Counted from the first letter of the stretch, positions 1 to 10,818 are shown. The stretch: 64,000 nt of DNA from Paraburkholderia susongensis (GCF_900177725.1 NZ_FXAT01000005.1:372001-436000); one strand, 5' to 3'. The notes: generated by a model from the sequence alone, not told the origin. Numbers and translations: made by a program.

Positions 1-630
1 AAACACGAGAATCGTCAATGCGGCCAGCGCTGGCCGAATCAACGGCAGAACGATCCGGAAGAACACGGTCCACTCGTTCGCCCCTTCGATGCGCGCCGCC
101 TCGACGAGTTCGAACGGCAACTGCTTGATGAAGTTGCGCAGAAACAGCGCGCAAAAACCGGTCTGGAACGACACATGAAACAGAATCAGCGCGCCCACGG
201 TATTGAACAGACCGAGTCGCAACGAGAGGTCGCGCACCGGAATCATCAGCACCTGGATCGGTACGAAATTGCCCGCGACGAACGTCGCGAACAAGGTCGA
301 ATTGCCGCGAAACCGATAGATCGCGAGCGCAAAGCCCGCCATGGCAGCAAGCGCGATCGAGCCGACCACCGAAGGCACGGTAATCAGCACGCTGTTCCAG
401 AAGTAATGCAGCATCGGCGAAGTCGTCAGCGCCTCGCGATAGTTGTCGAACATCGCGAAGTGCTTCGGCCATCCCCAATAGTTGCCTTCGCTCAGCTCTT
501 CGGTCGAACGCACGGACGTGACGAGCACCGCGATCATCGGCAACAGCCAGATCAGGAGTGCGATCGGCAAGGTCAGTTTGTACACGCGGCGCGTGGCCGG
601 CTTCCATTTGTCGATAGGAATCGGAAACAT
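1..630 (-). CDS. Sugar ABC transporter permease, MalG type (3' end cut by window edge)
   Basis: Inner-membrane permease of a carbohydrate ABC importer. About 210 residues are visible and the C-terminus lies beyond base 1. The start is the ATG ending at 630, preceded by AAGGAG six bases upstream; that ribosome site overlaps the stop codon of the preceding permease gene. Hydrophobic segments begin near residue 20 (LTLPIALLIWLLPMIAVL), and the EAA loop that contacts the ATPase reads EAARIEGANEWTVF. It is the last visible gene of the minus-strand operon (ATPase, GH42, binding protein, MalF-type, MalG-type), so it should form the channel with the 641-1615 product. The exact sugar cannot be read from the permease. 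Confidence 0.92.
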   Translation of the reverse strand, partial: MFPIPIDKWKPATRRVYKLTLPIALLIWLLPMIAVLVTSVRSTEELSEGNYWGWPKHFAMFDNYREALTTSPMLHYFWNSVLITVPSVVGSIALAAMAGFALAIYRFRGNSTLFATFVAGNFVPIQVLMIPVRDLSLRLGLFNTVGALILFHVSFQTGFCALFLRNFIKQLPFELVEAARIEGANEWTVFFRIVLPLIRPALAALTILVF

Positions 631-640
631 GAGCGGCTCC

Positions 641-1615
641 TTATTGCTCGGCGCGCAGCATCCGCCGCAGGTGGTAGATGATGTACACGAGCATGATGCC
701 GAACAGCACGACCGCTATCGCCGCCGAATAGCCGATGCGGTAATACTTGATCGCCTGGTCATACATGAAATATGCAAGCACGGTGGAGCTTTCGAACGGA
801 CCGCCGCCCGTCATCACCGAGATCAGATCGAAGCTGCGCAGCGCGCCGATGATCGTGACGACGATCGCCATGAACGTGGTGGGCCGCAGTTGCGGCAGGA
901 TCACGTGCCACAGCATCGACCAGCCGTGCGCGCCTTCCATGCGCGCGGCCTCGATCTGCTCGGCGTTCAATGCGGTGAGGCCGGTCAGGTAAAGAATCAT
1001 GCAATACGCGGTTTGCGGCCACAGCGCCGCGAATACGATGCCGAGCGTTGCATAGCGCGGATCGCCGAGCACCGGCACGCCGTGGCCGAGAATCATCGCG
1101 AGCAGGCCGAAGGTCGGATCGTAGAACCACGAGAAGATCAAACCGACCACCACGCCCGACAACACGAACGGCGCGAAAAACAGTGACTTGACGATGCGAA
1201 TGCCGGCCACCGCCTGGTTCAGATACAGCGCGACGGCAAGCCCCATTGGCGGAGCGAGCAGAAACAGCACGAGCCAGATGAGGTTGTTCTCGAGCGCCGT
1301 GTAGAACGTCGGCGTATGGAACAGTTCGACGTAGTTCGCGAGACCGATGAACGACGGCTCGGTCATGCCGTCCCAGTTGAAAAAGCTCAGGCGAATCGTC
1401 GAGAGGATCGGCCACACCACGTACACGGCCACCATGATGCAGGCCGGCGCGAGAAACAGGAACGCGGCGCGCCGCTGGCGCCGCGCGGTCGGCGTTGGGC
1501 CGCGCCGGCGCGACGTGGCAGGCGAGCCGCGCAGTGCGCCGCCGGGTGCGGGCAAGCCCGACCCGCCAGGTTCAACAGGACCGCCGGCGCTCTGACGGTT
1601 CACGGAATGCGACAC
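641..1615 (-). CDS. Sugar ABC transporter permease, MalF/UgpA type
   Basis: Membrane permease of the same importer, about 324 residues. I prefer the GTG start ending at 1615 (MSHSVNRQ...), which has GGGAG seven bases upstream; the longer in-frame start at 1654 has no comparable site. A proline/arginine-rich cytoplasmic N-terminus of about 45 residues precedes the first membrane segment (AAFLFLAPACIMVAVYVVWP). The family EAA loop reads EAARMEGAHGWSMLW. It lies 67 bases after the binding-protein gene and 10 bases before the MalG-type gene, so all are probably co-transcribed. Confidence 0.93.
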   Translation of the reverse strand: MSHSVNRQSAGGPVEPGGSGLPAPGGALRGSPATSRRRGPTPTARRQRRAAFLFLAPACIMVAVYVVWPILSTIRLSFFNWDGMTEPSFIGLANYVELFHTPTFYTALENNLIWLVLFLLAPPMGLAVALYLNQAVAGIRIVKSLFFAPFVLSGVVVGLIFSWFYDPTFGLLAMILGHGVPVLGDPRYATLGIVFAALWPQTAYCMILYLTGLTALNAEQIEAARMEGAHGWSMLWHVILPQLRPTTFMAIVVTIIGALRSFDLISVMTGGGPFESSTVLAYFMYDQAIKYYRIGYSAAIAVVLFGIMLVYIIYHLRRMLRAEQ

Positions 1616-1682
1616 GATCAATCTCCCGATCCGATCCAATACGGCGAATAGCAACGAGCAGCGGCCTCGCGGCCGCCGCCGC

Positions 1683-2936
1683 TCACTTCTTGTAGATACG
1701 CTGACGGGTCTGCTCGAGTTGCGCGAGGATATCGTCGAGCTTCGACGGGTCGGAAACGAACTGCTGCATGCCCTTCATCCCTTCGTCGGCCATTTCCTTC
1801 GTCATATCGCGATCGTAAAACTGCGCGATGCCGCCCTTCGTGTTCGACAGGATCTGGAAGCCGATCTTCGAAATCGGATCTTCAGGCTCGGGCGACTTGC
1901 TGTTCGCCGACAACGAACCGAGCCCCGTTGCAAGCTGGGCGCCGATCTCGGGCGTTTCGACGAAGGCGAGGAACGTGTGCGCATCGGCCTTGTTCTTCGC
2001 TTTCGACGGAATGTGCAGCGACTCGACCGGACCATCCTCGGCGGTCGGCACCTTCGGGTCGATGATCGGGAACTGGAAGTAGCCCATCTGCGGCTTCACG
2101 TTCTGCGGAAAACCTGCTGTGATGAATGTACCCATCAGCATCATGCCGGCCTTGCCCTGGAACAGGAACGGCTGTACCGAATCGAGATCGTAGGAGAGCG
2201 AATTATTGATGAAGTAGCCGTCGTCGATCAGTTGCTTCCATGTCGTGTAGACCTTCTTCACGCGCGGATCGGTGTACGGAATTTCTCCGGCCATGAGCTT
2301 CTGATGGAACGCATTGCCGTTCAGGCGCAGATCGAGATAATCGAACCAGCCCGCGAGTGTCCACGCGTCACGCCCCGCCACGGCAATCGGCGTAATGCCG
2401 GCCGCCTTCAGCTTCTTCGCGGCGTCGAGAAACTCGTCCCACGTTTTCGGTTCGCCCTTGATACCGGCCTTCTCGAACAGATCCTTGCGGTAGAACATCC
2501 CCCACGAGTAATACACGGTCGGCGCGGCATACTGCTTGCCCTTATACGACGACGCGTCCTTCGTCGACGCATACATCTCGTTCCAGCCGTTCTTCTGCCA
2601 GTCGCCGCTCAGGTCCTCGAACAGGCCGCGCTGCGCGTAATACGCCATGCGTTCACCGTCATGCCAGTTGACGACGTCGGGCGCGACAGTGGAAAGCCAG
2701 CCGGGCAACTGAACCTTGTAAGCTTCCTCGTCGATGAACGACACCTTCACGTCGATTCCGGGATGCGCTTTCTTGAACTCGTCGACAACCTGCTGCCAGA
2801 CCGCGCGCTGACTCGCCCCCTTGTACGCGATGTTGAGCGCAAGCGTGCTCGCCTGCGCCGTGCTGACGACGGACGTCCCCGCCGCCACCGCAGCCAGCGC
2901 GAGTGCCAACAGAATCTTGCGTGGTTTCAGTTTCAT
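1683..2936 (-). CDS. Sugar ABC transporter periplasmic binding protein (family 1)
   Basis: Substrate-capture protein of the importer, about 417 residues. The start at 2936 (MKLKPRKILL) is chosen because AAGGAG lies nine bases upstream; the in-frame ATG at 2954 would bury that site. A Sec signal peptide is clear (basic MKLKPRK, hydrophobic ILLALALAAVAAGTSVV, cleavage near AQA-S). The mature part matches extracellular solute-binding family 1: NIAYKG near its start, EFKKAHPGIDVKV, and aromatic surfaces such as YYSWGMFYRKDLFEKAG. It sits between the GH42 gene and the permeases, so the ligand is probably a beta-galactoside or galacto-oligosaccharide; that is inference from context. Confidence 0.92.
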   Translation of the reverse strand: MKLKPRKILLALALAAVAAGTSVVSTAQASTLALNIAYKGASQRAVWQQVVDEFKKAHPGIDVKVSFIDEEAYKVQLPGWLSTVAPDVVNWHDGERMAYYAQRGLFEDLSGDWQKNGWNEMYASTKDASSYKGKQYAAPTVYYSWGMFYRKDLFEKAGIKGEPKTWDEFLDAAKKLKAAGITPIAVAGRDAWTLAGWFDYLDLRLNGNAFHQKLMAGEIPYTDPRVKKVYTTWKQLIDDGYFINNSLSYDLDSVQPFLFQGKAGMMLMGTFITAGFPQNVKPQMGYFQFPIIDPKVPTAEDGPVESLHIPSKAKNKADAHTFLAFVETPEIGAQLATGLGSLSANSKSPEPEDPISKIGFQILSNTKGGIAQFYDRDMTKEMADEGMKGMQQFVSDPSKLDDILAQLEQTRQRIYKK

Positions 2937-3023
2937 TCTGCCTGTCTCCTTCATTCCATGGTTTTACGTCGTTGTCGCTTCTGCGTCGAACTACTGCGTG
3001 AATCTATTGCGGCCGAACCTCCA

Positions 3024-5024
3024 TCACGAACGGTAAATCGCCACGCCTTGAGGGGGCACCGTGCACGAGCCGATCACGAAGGCATTCCCTGCGACTTCAT
3101 CGAGCGTATGAGCTTCGGCGCCGTAGTTGAACACATAGGTCAACGCGCCGCGCCGGCTCACGCGCACGCTGTCGCCGAGCGGAATCGTTTCGATGCCGGC
3201 CTCCTGCGCGATCCGCGCGAACAGCCGCTGCGTAAGCGCGTCGTCGAACAGGCCCGCGAAATAGTGGCACGCGCCGCTGCGCACGTAAGCGGGATGACCG
3301 TCCGCGAAACGCGCGCGCACGTCGAGCGCCGACGATGCATCGCTGTCGATGAAATCGCGCCAGTGACGCGCGAAGCCGTCGCCCACGTTTTCTCCGTCTT
3401 TTTCTCCATCTTTCCCGCGACCTTCGAGAATGACCGCCTCCGTTACGTTCGGCCGCATCGATTCGACGCGCCACACACGCAGCGGCAACACCGCAGTCAA
3501 CGCGCCGGGCGGCAGATTCGCCGGAATGTGCACGTCACGCGTCTTGGAGCCCGCACGCGGACCAAACACGACCTGTGCGCCCGACTTCTCAAGCCTCCCG
3601 GCGAAATCATCGGGCACGACCGGCAGCGGCGGCACGACGACCAGGCTATAGCCGTCGAACGATGCGCCGGCCGGCACGATATCGACATCGAGTCCGAGCG
3701 AGCGCAACGCCGAGTAGTACTCGAACGCGAAACGCGGATAGTGAAAATCCGCGCCCTGCGGATGAATCTCGAACAGCCACTTCGCCTCGTAGTCGTAGAC
3801 GAGCGCGGCCTTCGAGCGGACCGTTGCATTGGCATCGGCATTCGCGGCGAGCACGTTGCGAATTTCGTCGGCCACCTGTCCCGCTTCGTTGCCGCCGACA
3901 TCGAGCCGGTTGTCGGGCGTATTGAGGCCCGCATGCATCTGTTCCTGCGCGAACGGCGCCTGACGCCAGCGGAAATACGACACACAGCCCGCGCCGTGCG
4001 CGAACGCCTCCCAGCTCCAGAGCCGCACCATGCCAGGCAGCGGCGCGGGATTCCATTGCGCCCAGTTCACCGGCCCCGGCTGCTGCTCCATGACCCAGAA
4101 CGGCAGCTTCGACATGCCGCGATAGACGTCATGATTGAACGACGCGAAATCCGGATGACCGCTGCGCAGCCAGCGCGCCTTGATGTCCGGCGCGAACCAC
4201 TGCTCTTCGAGCGCGCCGAGCGGATAGCTGTCCCAGCTTGCAACGTCGAGATCGGCCGCGACCTTGTAGTGATCGAACTCGGTGAAGAGCTGCATGAAGT
4301 TGTGCGCGACGGGCCGGCCCGGCGAATGCGCGCGAATGATCTCGACCTGCATGCGGTTGTAGCGCGCCACTTCGTCGGACGCGAAACGCCGGTAATCGAG
4401 GCGGTGCGACGGATGCGCTTCGGTCACGGTCGCAACAGGCGCGTCGATTTCGTCGAAGCTGCGGTACTCCATGCTCCAGAACACCGTGCCCCATGCTTCA
4501 TTCAATGCCTGGATCGTGCGATAACGCGCCTTGAGCCATTCACGAAAGCGCGCCACGGCCGCCGGCGAATAGCTGACCACCGTGTGATGGCAGCCGAACT
4601 CGTTGTCGGTCTGCCAGTACGCGACGGCCGGATGCTTGCCGTAACGCTCGGCCACTGCCGTGCAGATGCGCTGCGACGCTTCGAAATACGCAGGCGACGA
4701 GAAGTCGTAATGACGCCGCGAGCCGAACGCACGCGCACGTCCATCGGCGCCAACCGGCAGGATGTCGGGATGACGGTCGATCAGCCACTTCGGCGGCGTG
4801 GCGGTCGGCGTGCACATGACGACCTTGAGACCCGCCGCGCCGAGCACGTCGATCGCGCGATCGAGCCAGCCCCAGTCGTATTCGCCGGGCGTCGGCTCCA
4901 TTCGGCTCCACGCAAACTCGGCAATCCGCACCTGCTCGATGCCGAGCGCTTTCATCCGGCGCGCGTCGTCTTCCCACAGCGACTCCGGCCAGTGTTCCGG
5001 GTAGTAACAGACTCCTAGACGCAT
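3024..5024 (-). CDS. Beta-galactosidase, glycoside hydrolase family 42
   Basis: Retaining beta-galactosidase that releases terminal galactose from beta-galactosides. The start at 5024 (MRLGVCYYPEHWPESLWEDD, the classic GH42 opening) has GGGGA seven bases upstream and gives 666 residues, normal for the family. Visible motifs are the acid/base region YWQTDNEFGCHH and the nucleophile region PFWVMEQQPGPVNW, both with the expected glutamates. A trimerisation-like domain and a small C-terminal domain ending in VAIYRS follow. There is no signal peptide, so it works in the cytoplasm on imported sugar. It starts 20 bases after the ATPase stop and is followed by the binding protein and permeases. Short plant galactans, including arabinogalactan fragments, are plausible substrates, but linkage preference cannot be told from sequence. 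Confidence 0.95.
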   Translation of the reverse strand: MRLGVCYYPEHWPESLWEDDARRMKALGIEQVRIAEFAWSRMEPTPGEYDWGWLDRAIDVLGAAGLKVVMCTPTATPPKWLIDRHPDILPVGADGRARAFGSRRHYDFSSPAYFEASQRICTAVAERYGKHPAVAYWQTDNEFGCHHTVVSYSPAAVARFREWLKARYRTIQALNEAWGTVFWSMEYRSFDEIDAPVATVTEAHPSHRLDYRRFASDEVARYNRMQVEIIRAHSPGRPVAHNFMQLFTEFDHYKVAADLDVASWDSYPLGALEEQWFAPDIKARWLRSGHPDFASFNHDVYRGMSKLPFWVMEQQPGPVNWAQWNPAPLPGMVRLWSWEAFAHGAGCVSYFRWRQAPFAQEQMHAGLNTPDNRLDVGGNEAGQVADEIRNVLAANADANATVRSKAALVYDYEAKWLFEIHPQGADFHYPRFAFEYYSALRSLGLDVDIVPAGASFDGYSLVVVPPLPVVPDDFAGRLEKSGAQVVFGPRAGSKTRDVHIPANLPPGALTAVLPLRVWRVESMRPNVTEAVILEGRGKDGEKDGENVGDGFARHWRDFIDSDASSALDVRARFADGHPAYVRSGACHYFAGLFDDALTQRLFARIAQEAGIETIPLGDSVRVSRRGALTYVFNYGAEAHTLDEVAGNAFVIGSCTVPPQGVAIYRS

Positions 5025-5044
5025 CCCTATGTCCCCAATGTTCT

Positions 5045-6229
<1,185 letters not shown>

Positions 6230-6266
6230 TGCCTCGACTCCGTGATTTAATCGGCTCGAAGTCGGA

Positions 6267-6282
6267 GATTAAGCGCTTAATC
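6267..6282. promoter_or_regulatory. Candidate LacI-family operator 1
   Basis: Perfect 16-bp palindrome GATTAAGCGCTTAATC with a central CG, the usual shape of LacI/GalR-family operators. It lies 38 bases upstream of the ATPase start in the 192-bp space between the divergent sugar operon and its LacI gene. Binding is inferred from symmetry and position. Confidence 0.65.
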
Positions 6283-6299
6283 AGCAGGACCGAAAAAAT

Positions 6300-6315
6300 C
6301 GATCGCATGCGATCG
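6300..6315. promoter_or_regulatory. Second perfect palindrome in the LacI control region
   Basis: Perfect 16-bp palindrome CGATCGCATGCGATCG, centred 33 bp from operator 1. It could be a second site for the same repressor or for another protein. Its core differs from operator 1 (CATG rather than GCGC), so shared recognition is uncertain. Confidence 0.4.
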
Positions 6316-6421
6316 TGGGGCTGTCTCCGATATCGTTTGTCTGCCTGTTCGACGACAGATGTTGCCGCGCCTTGCGCCGCGACGCAAATGCCGGGTAGCC
6401 GTCCCAAATACTGAAAACATC

Positions 6422-7495
6422 ATGCCCACACTCAGCGAAGTCGCGCGTCATGCCGGCGTCACGCCGGCCACGGTCTCCAACGTATTGCGCCACCGCGGCC
6501 GCGTCGGCGAAACGACCCGGCAGCGCGTGCTCGACGCAGTCGAGACGCTCGGCTATCGTCCGCACCTCGCCGCGCGCGCGCTCGCCGAAGGCCGCGCGCC
6601 GACGCTCGCGCTGATGGTGTCGAGCATCGCCAATCCGTTCTATCCGGAGTTCGCGCTCGCCGTCGAACGCGCGGCGCGCACGAGCGGCCATTTCGTGATC
6701 ATCTGCAATACTAACGAAGATCCGTTGACCGGCCGCGCGTATCTCGACCAGATCGCCGGCACGCTCTCCGAAGGCGTGCTCGTGACGAATGCGAACCTCG
6801 ATTTCGCGGACCTTCACACGACCGAAGCGCGCGGCACGCCCGTGGTGCTGTGCATGTGGGAGCGGCCCAGCGAGCCGCCGGGTCTGCCGTGCGTCGCGGT
6901 CGATTTCCGGCTCGCCGGAGAGCTGGCCGGCACGCATCTGCTCGAGCTTGGGCACCGGCGCATGGGCGCGATTGTCGGCAGCAAGGCATCGGGCATTCAC
7001 GCGACGCGCTATGAAGGTTTCGTCGATGCGCTGCGTGCGGCCGGCGTCGCGAAGAATCGTGTCAGGCACGCGGTCGATACGATTCGCGGCGGCTACCTCG
7101 CAGCGCGCGCGCTGCTCGAAGCCGATCCGCAACTCACCGCGATCTTCGCGACCAACGACCTGCCCGCGCTCGGCGCGATGCACGCCGCCGCCGATCTCGG
7201 CCTGTGCGTGCCGGACGATCTCTCGGTGGTCGGCATCACCGACATCGAACTCGCGCGCGAATCACGTCCCGCGCTGACGACGGTAGCCGTGCCGACCGTC
7301 GAGGCCGCCGGACTCGCGGTCGATCTGTTGCGCGAGCTGATCGAGTCGTCGTACGGACAGGCCGGACGCGGCACGAAGCACGTGCCGATGCGGATTTCAT
7401 CGGCGCCGAGACTGGTCGTGCGCGCTTCGACCGCCGTGCCGCGCGCGCGACGAAAAGCAGCGGCGAATGCGGGGCGAACAGAAAACCTCGAATGA
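6422..7495 (+). CDS. LacI-family transcriptional regulator of the GH42/ABC operon
   Basis: 357-residue repressor. The start at 6422 puts the helix-turn-helix at the N-terminus as is normal (MPTLSEVARHAGVTPATVSN). The hinge-helix region is YRPHLAARALAEGR, where LacI proteins carry a leucine or alanine that intercalates in the operator. A periplasmic-binding-protein-like effector domain follows (ALMVSSIANPFYPEFA, FATNDLPALGAM, DDLSVVGITD). It is divergent from the galactoside operon, with two 16-bp palindromes between. It probably represses the operon until an imported sugar binds; the inducer is unknown. Confidence 0.93.
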   Translation: MPTLSEVARHAGVTPATVSNVLRHRGRVGETTRQRVLDAVETLGYRPHLAARALAEGRAPTLALMVSSIANPFYPEFALAVERAARTSGHFVIICNTNEDPLTGRAYLDQIAGTLSEGVLVTNANLDFADLHTTEARGTPVVLCMWERPSEPPGLPCVAVDFRLAGELAGTHLLELGHRRMGAIVGSKASGIHATRYEGFVDALRAAGVAKNRVRHAVDTIRGGYLAARALLEADPQLTAIFATNDLPALGAMHAAADLGLCVPDDLSVVGITDIELARESRPALTTVAVPTVEAAGLAVDLLRELIESSYGQAGRGTKHVPMRISSAPRLVVRASTAVPRARRKAAANAGRTENLE

Positions 7496-7535
7496 ATCGA
7501 TAACAGATTGAGCGCGGCCAACGCCCTGCAAAAAC

Positions 7536-10500
7536 TCACTGCACGGCAGTCTTCGTCACGGCCGGCTCCGGCTTTGCCCGCATCGCCACGGTCTTCCCAG
7601 CCGGCTTATCGAGCAACGGCTGCAACGCCGGCGCCATCGACTTCAGCAACTGCACGGCCAATGCGCTCGTAAAGTCGTAACGCGCCGCGTAGGGCTCATG
7701 CGCCCACGCGGTCAGCGTGCCGTAGAAACGGTCGCCGAGCGCGAACACGAAGGTTGCGCTGCGGTTCACCTTGCGCGACTCGATCAACCGCGCGCCTTTG
7801 GCGAACACGTTGAACCGCTGGTCGCCGGTGCCGGTCTTGCCGTACACGTCGAGCGTTTCGCCATTGGGGAACGTCATGCCCTGGGCGAGACGCCTCGCCG
7901 TGCCGCCCGTCACGACGTCGCGCAACAGCATCCTGACGACGCCCGCGATTTCCGGCGACACCTGCTGCTGCGGCGCGACCGCCGCACGCCGGAAATGCGT
8001 TTCGTACGGCGTGTCTTTCGCGAAGTCGATTTGCGTGAGCGTTTCGGTCGGCATCTTGTTGCCGTCGTTCGTAATCACGCCGATCAGTTGCGCGAGCGCC
8101 GCGGGCCGGTCGCCCGATGCGCCGATCGCCGCCGCATATGAAGGCGTGAGCGTCGCGAACGGATAGCCGAGCGCCTGCCACGACTTGCCGATCGCTTGAT
8201 ACGCGCGCAACTCGACCATGCGTTTGATGCGGCGGTCCTGCGTGGCGTGATAGCGCGTTTTGAACAGCCACGAGTAGGTGGACAGCCGCACGTCCTGACT
8301 CGCGCTTTCGACCTGCGCGAGCGTCGCGTCGGGATGCGAGCGCAGATAGTTGAGCGTCCACAGTTCGAGCGGATGCACGCCCGAGATATAGCCGCGATCG
8401 TTCAGATTGAAGCGGTCGATGCCATATTTCCCATACAGGTTCGCGAGGTCTTCGTCATCGAGTATCGAAGCGGCCGGTGTTTTCTTCAACGCCGCGCGCA
8501 TCATTGCGTTGAACCAGGCATTCGATTCGTCCGGCGCGACGCTGCGCAAGACGGTCGCCACTTTCGGCGGCGATTTGCGCACGCCGAGCAGCAGCAACGT
8601 GAGCGCCTGATCGGGCGTCTTGTCGTGATACTTCGTGTAGAAACGCTTCATGTACACGCGGCTTTCCTGATCGGCGAAGCGCGTCAGATACATCTTGCGG
8701 ATCGCTGGATCGCCGAGCCATTGCGCCGACGGCCCCGTGGTCTGCACCATTTCGTAGTGCACGATGTCGCGCATGAGCCGCACGAACACAAGGTTCACCG
8801 AATGCTGGAACGCGCGATGCACCGTCAGGATGCGGCTGTTGTCGTCGGAGTCGAAGTTCGTGAAGGTTTGCGCGCCGCCGCCGGTGTAGAACGTTTCGCC
8901 GGGGCTTGCCGAGTACTTGCGCTCGACGGCCGCGTCGAGCATCGGCTGCAGCGAATGGTCGCGCGTGTGCAGCAGATAGTCGATCGCCCAGCGCGTGAGC
9001 CGATCGTTCGGATCGGGCGTGACAGCCTTCAGTTCCGCATTGCTTAGCGATGCATAGCGTGTATGCAGATCGGAGACGATCTGCAAATACGTGACGATAG
9101 TGCGCAGTTTCGCCGTCGAGCCGAGATTCAGACGCGCGCCCGAGTTGATATCGAACGGCTGGTTCACGCTGTCGGTTTGCACGCGCACGAGGTTCGCGCC
9201 GCCCTTGCGCTCGAACAGCGTGAAGCTATAGGCAATATGCGAAGGATCATCGGATGCGCGCAGCATTTCGTAGCCGACGAGCCCCGCGGCCTTTGCGCCG
9301 TCGCGTGTCGCGGCGGCGGCGAGCCGGTCGCTGACGGCCTGCTGCACGGCATTGTTGAGCGTGCCTTGCGCCTGCGCGTCGAGGCGATCGAGTTCGTAGA
9401 AGCTGCGCACGCCGAGCGCGGCGAGCAGATGCGAACGCATCGACGTCACGGCCTTGCGCGACACGAACGAATCGGTGTTCGACACGCTCCTCGATGCACG
9501 ATGCAACTCGACGTGCGCAGCAAGCGCCGCATCGCGCAACGGGGCCGATATCACACCGCCGCTCGCGAGCAGCCGCAAATAGCTGTCGGTCCGCCGTTCG
9601 AGATCGGGGTAGCCGCGCTGCAGGAAATACGACGGCGCGCGCTGCGCGATCATCAGCGAAAGCACTTCGCGGAATGCGGCGCCCTGCTCGTCCAGATTCG
9701 CTTGCGTCGACGGCGCTCTCAGCACGCGGTTGGTCTCGCGGAAATCGCGTCCGTACCATGCGGCGAGACCATCGCCAATGCCGTTGATTTCGCCGATACC
9801 CGGCTGCGCGGAGAGCGGCACCGAGTTCAGATAATGGACCACGATCTGCTGGCGCGCGGGCAGCGTCTGCGGACCGTTCAGATACGCGCGCACCGAAGCG
9901 GACGCAATTTGCCGCAGTTTTTCGGGCGGTGTCGCGGTGCGGCCGCCGGCCGAGTGACGGAATTTTTCGATCTGCGTCGCGAGCGTGCTGCCACCCGGCG
10001 TCTGCTGATGATGGTTGAAGATGCGCACGCCCTGGTCGGCGAGCGCGCGGCTAAAGCGTCCCCAGTCGATCGCCGGATTGCGGTTCGGCTGATCCGGATC
10101 GAGCAGATAACGGTCTTCGATAAACAGCAGCGAGTTCACGACGAGCGGCGGAATCGCGTCGAAGCTATCGTAGACGCGGCCTGGAAACTGCGCGCTGAAA
10201 AGCGGCGCGCCGGTGCCGTCGAACAGTTGCAGACCAGCGGTATCCTTTTCCTCGTAGGGCAAGAAAAGGCCGTTATCGGCGAGCGACAACATCCGCTCGG
10301 AATCGCGCGCCTGCGAGCTGATTTCGAAGCCGCGTTGCAGCAGCCGTTGCTGGATCGACGGCAGCAGCGCGTAGCCTAAACGGGTGTCGTAGGGGCCTTT
10401 GTCGGCTTGCGGAAAGCGGATGGAATGACTGGGACCCGCGTCGACCGAAAAACCAACGTCGCGGGTCAGTTCGGAAAGGTAGCGCGCCTGCAATCGTGAG

Positions 10501-10640
10501 GTATCGATCTCGATCTGCACGAGGCGCGCGATCACCGCGATGGCAAGCAAAAGCGCTACCGCCAGCCCCCATTTGAGCCAGGTCCGGACCGGCACGGTGC
10601 CGGTCGCGCGAAGCGGAAACCGAAGCGGTGGCCGATTCAT
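7536..10640 (-). CDS. Class A penicillin-binding protein-like bifunctional peptidoglycan synthase with enlarged transpeptidase region
   Basis: 1034-residue membrane-anchored protein with a GT51 glycosyltransferase and a transpeptidase domain. A membrane anchor spans about 22-42 (WLKWGLAVALLLAIAVIARL). GT51 motifs are IEDRYLL (catalytic Glu about 175) and GGSTLATQIEKFRHS, followed by YLNSVPLS. Transpeptidase motifs are STAK (about 508), SVN (about 613) and KTGTGDQ (about 931). SxN to KTG is roughly 318 residues against about 125 in E. coli PBP1b, so there is a large insertion. The start at 10640 has GGGGGAG five bases upstream. It is convergent with the LacI gene and stands alone. All catalytic signatures are present, so I expect activity, but it is not a standard PBP1a, 1b or 1c. 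Confidence 0.85.
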   Translation of the reverse strand: MNRPPLRFPLRATGTVPVRTWLKWGLAVALLLAIAVIARLVQIEIDTSRLQARYLSELTRDVGFSVDAGPSHSIRFPQADKGPYDTRLGYALLPSIQQRLLQRGFEISSQARDSERMLSLADNGLFLPYEEKDTAGLQLFDGTGAPLFSAQFPGRVYDSFDAIPPLVVNSLLFIEDRYLLDPDQPNRNPAIDWGRFSRALADQGVRIFNHHQQTPGGSTLATQIEKFRHSAGGRTATPPEKLRQIASASVRAYLNGPQTLPARQQIVVHYLNSVPLSAQPGIGEINGIGDGLAAWYGRDFRETNRVLRAPSTQANLDEQGAAFREVLSLMIAQRAPSYFLQRGYPDLERRTDSYLRLLASGGVISAPLRDAALAAHVELHRASRSVSNTDSFVSRKAVTSMRSHLLAALGVRSFYELDRLDAQAQGTLNNAVQQAVSDRLAAAATRDGAKAAGLVGYEMLRASDDPSHIAYSFTLFERKGGANLVRVQTDSVNQPFDINSGARLNLGSTAKLRTIVTYLQIVSDLHTRYASLSNAELKAVTPDPNDRLTRWAIDYLLHTRDHSLQPMLDAAVERKYSASPGETFYTGGGAQTFTNFDSDDNSRILTVHRAFQHSVNLVFVRLMRDIVHYEMVQTTGPSAQWLGDPAIRKMYLTRFADQESRVYMKRFYTKYHDKTPDQALTLLLLGVRKSPPKVATVLRSVAPDESNAWFNAMMRAALKKTPAASILDDEDLANLYGKYGIDRFNLNDRGYISGVHPLELWTLNYLRSHPDATLAQVESASQDVRLSTYSWLFKTRYHATQDRRIKRMVELRAYQAIGKSWQALGYPFATLTPSYAAAIGASGDRPAALAQLIGVITNDGNKMPTETLTQIDFAKDTPYETHFRRAAVAPQQQVSPEIAGVVRMLLRDVVTGGTARRLAQGMTFPNGETLDVYGKTGTGDQRFNVFAKGARLIESRKVNRSATFVFALGDRFYGTLTAWAHEPYAARYDFTSALAVQLLKSMAPALQPLLDKPAGKTVAMRAKPEPAVTKTAVQ

Positions 10641-10818
10641 GGCTGCTCCCCCGAGCGATCGCCAGGCTGCACCGCCCGGCTCACTCGAATCAGTGTAGCG
10701 CGGAACGAGAAATCGCCCTCGGTTCGTAGTTACCCGACAGTATCATCGCTACAACACCTGTCGACGGCGGATGACAAAACGCGAAGCGCCGTGAGATATT
10801 GAAAGTCTTTCAGATCGG

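Noticed and set aside
1719..5018. Very long open frame on the plus strand opposite the sugar operon (over 1000 codons).
   Set aside because: It is antisense to GH42 and the binding protein, both with clear motifs; its translation is Arg/His-rich with no family sequence, as expected of a high-G+C shadow frame.
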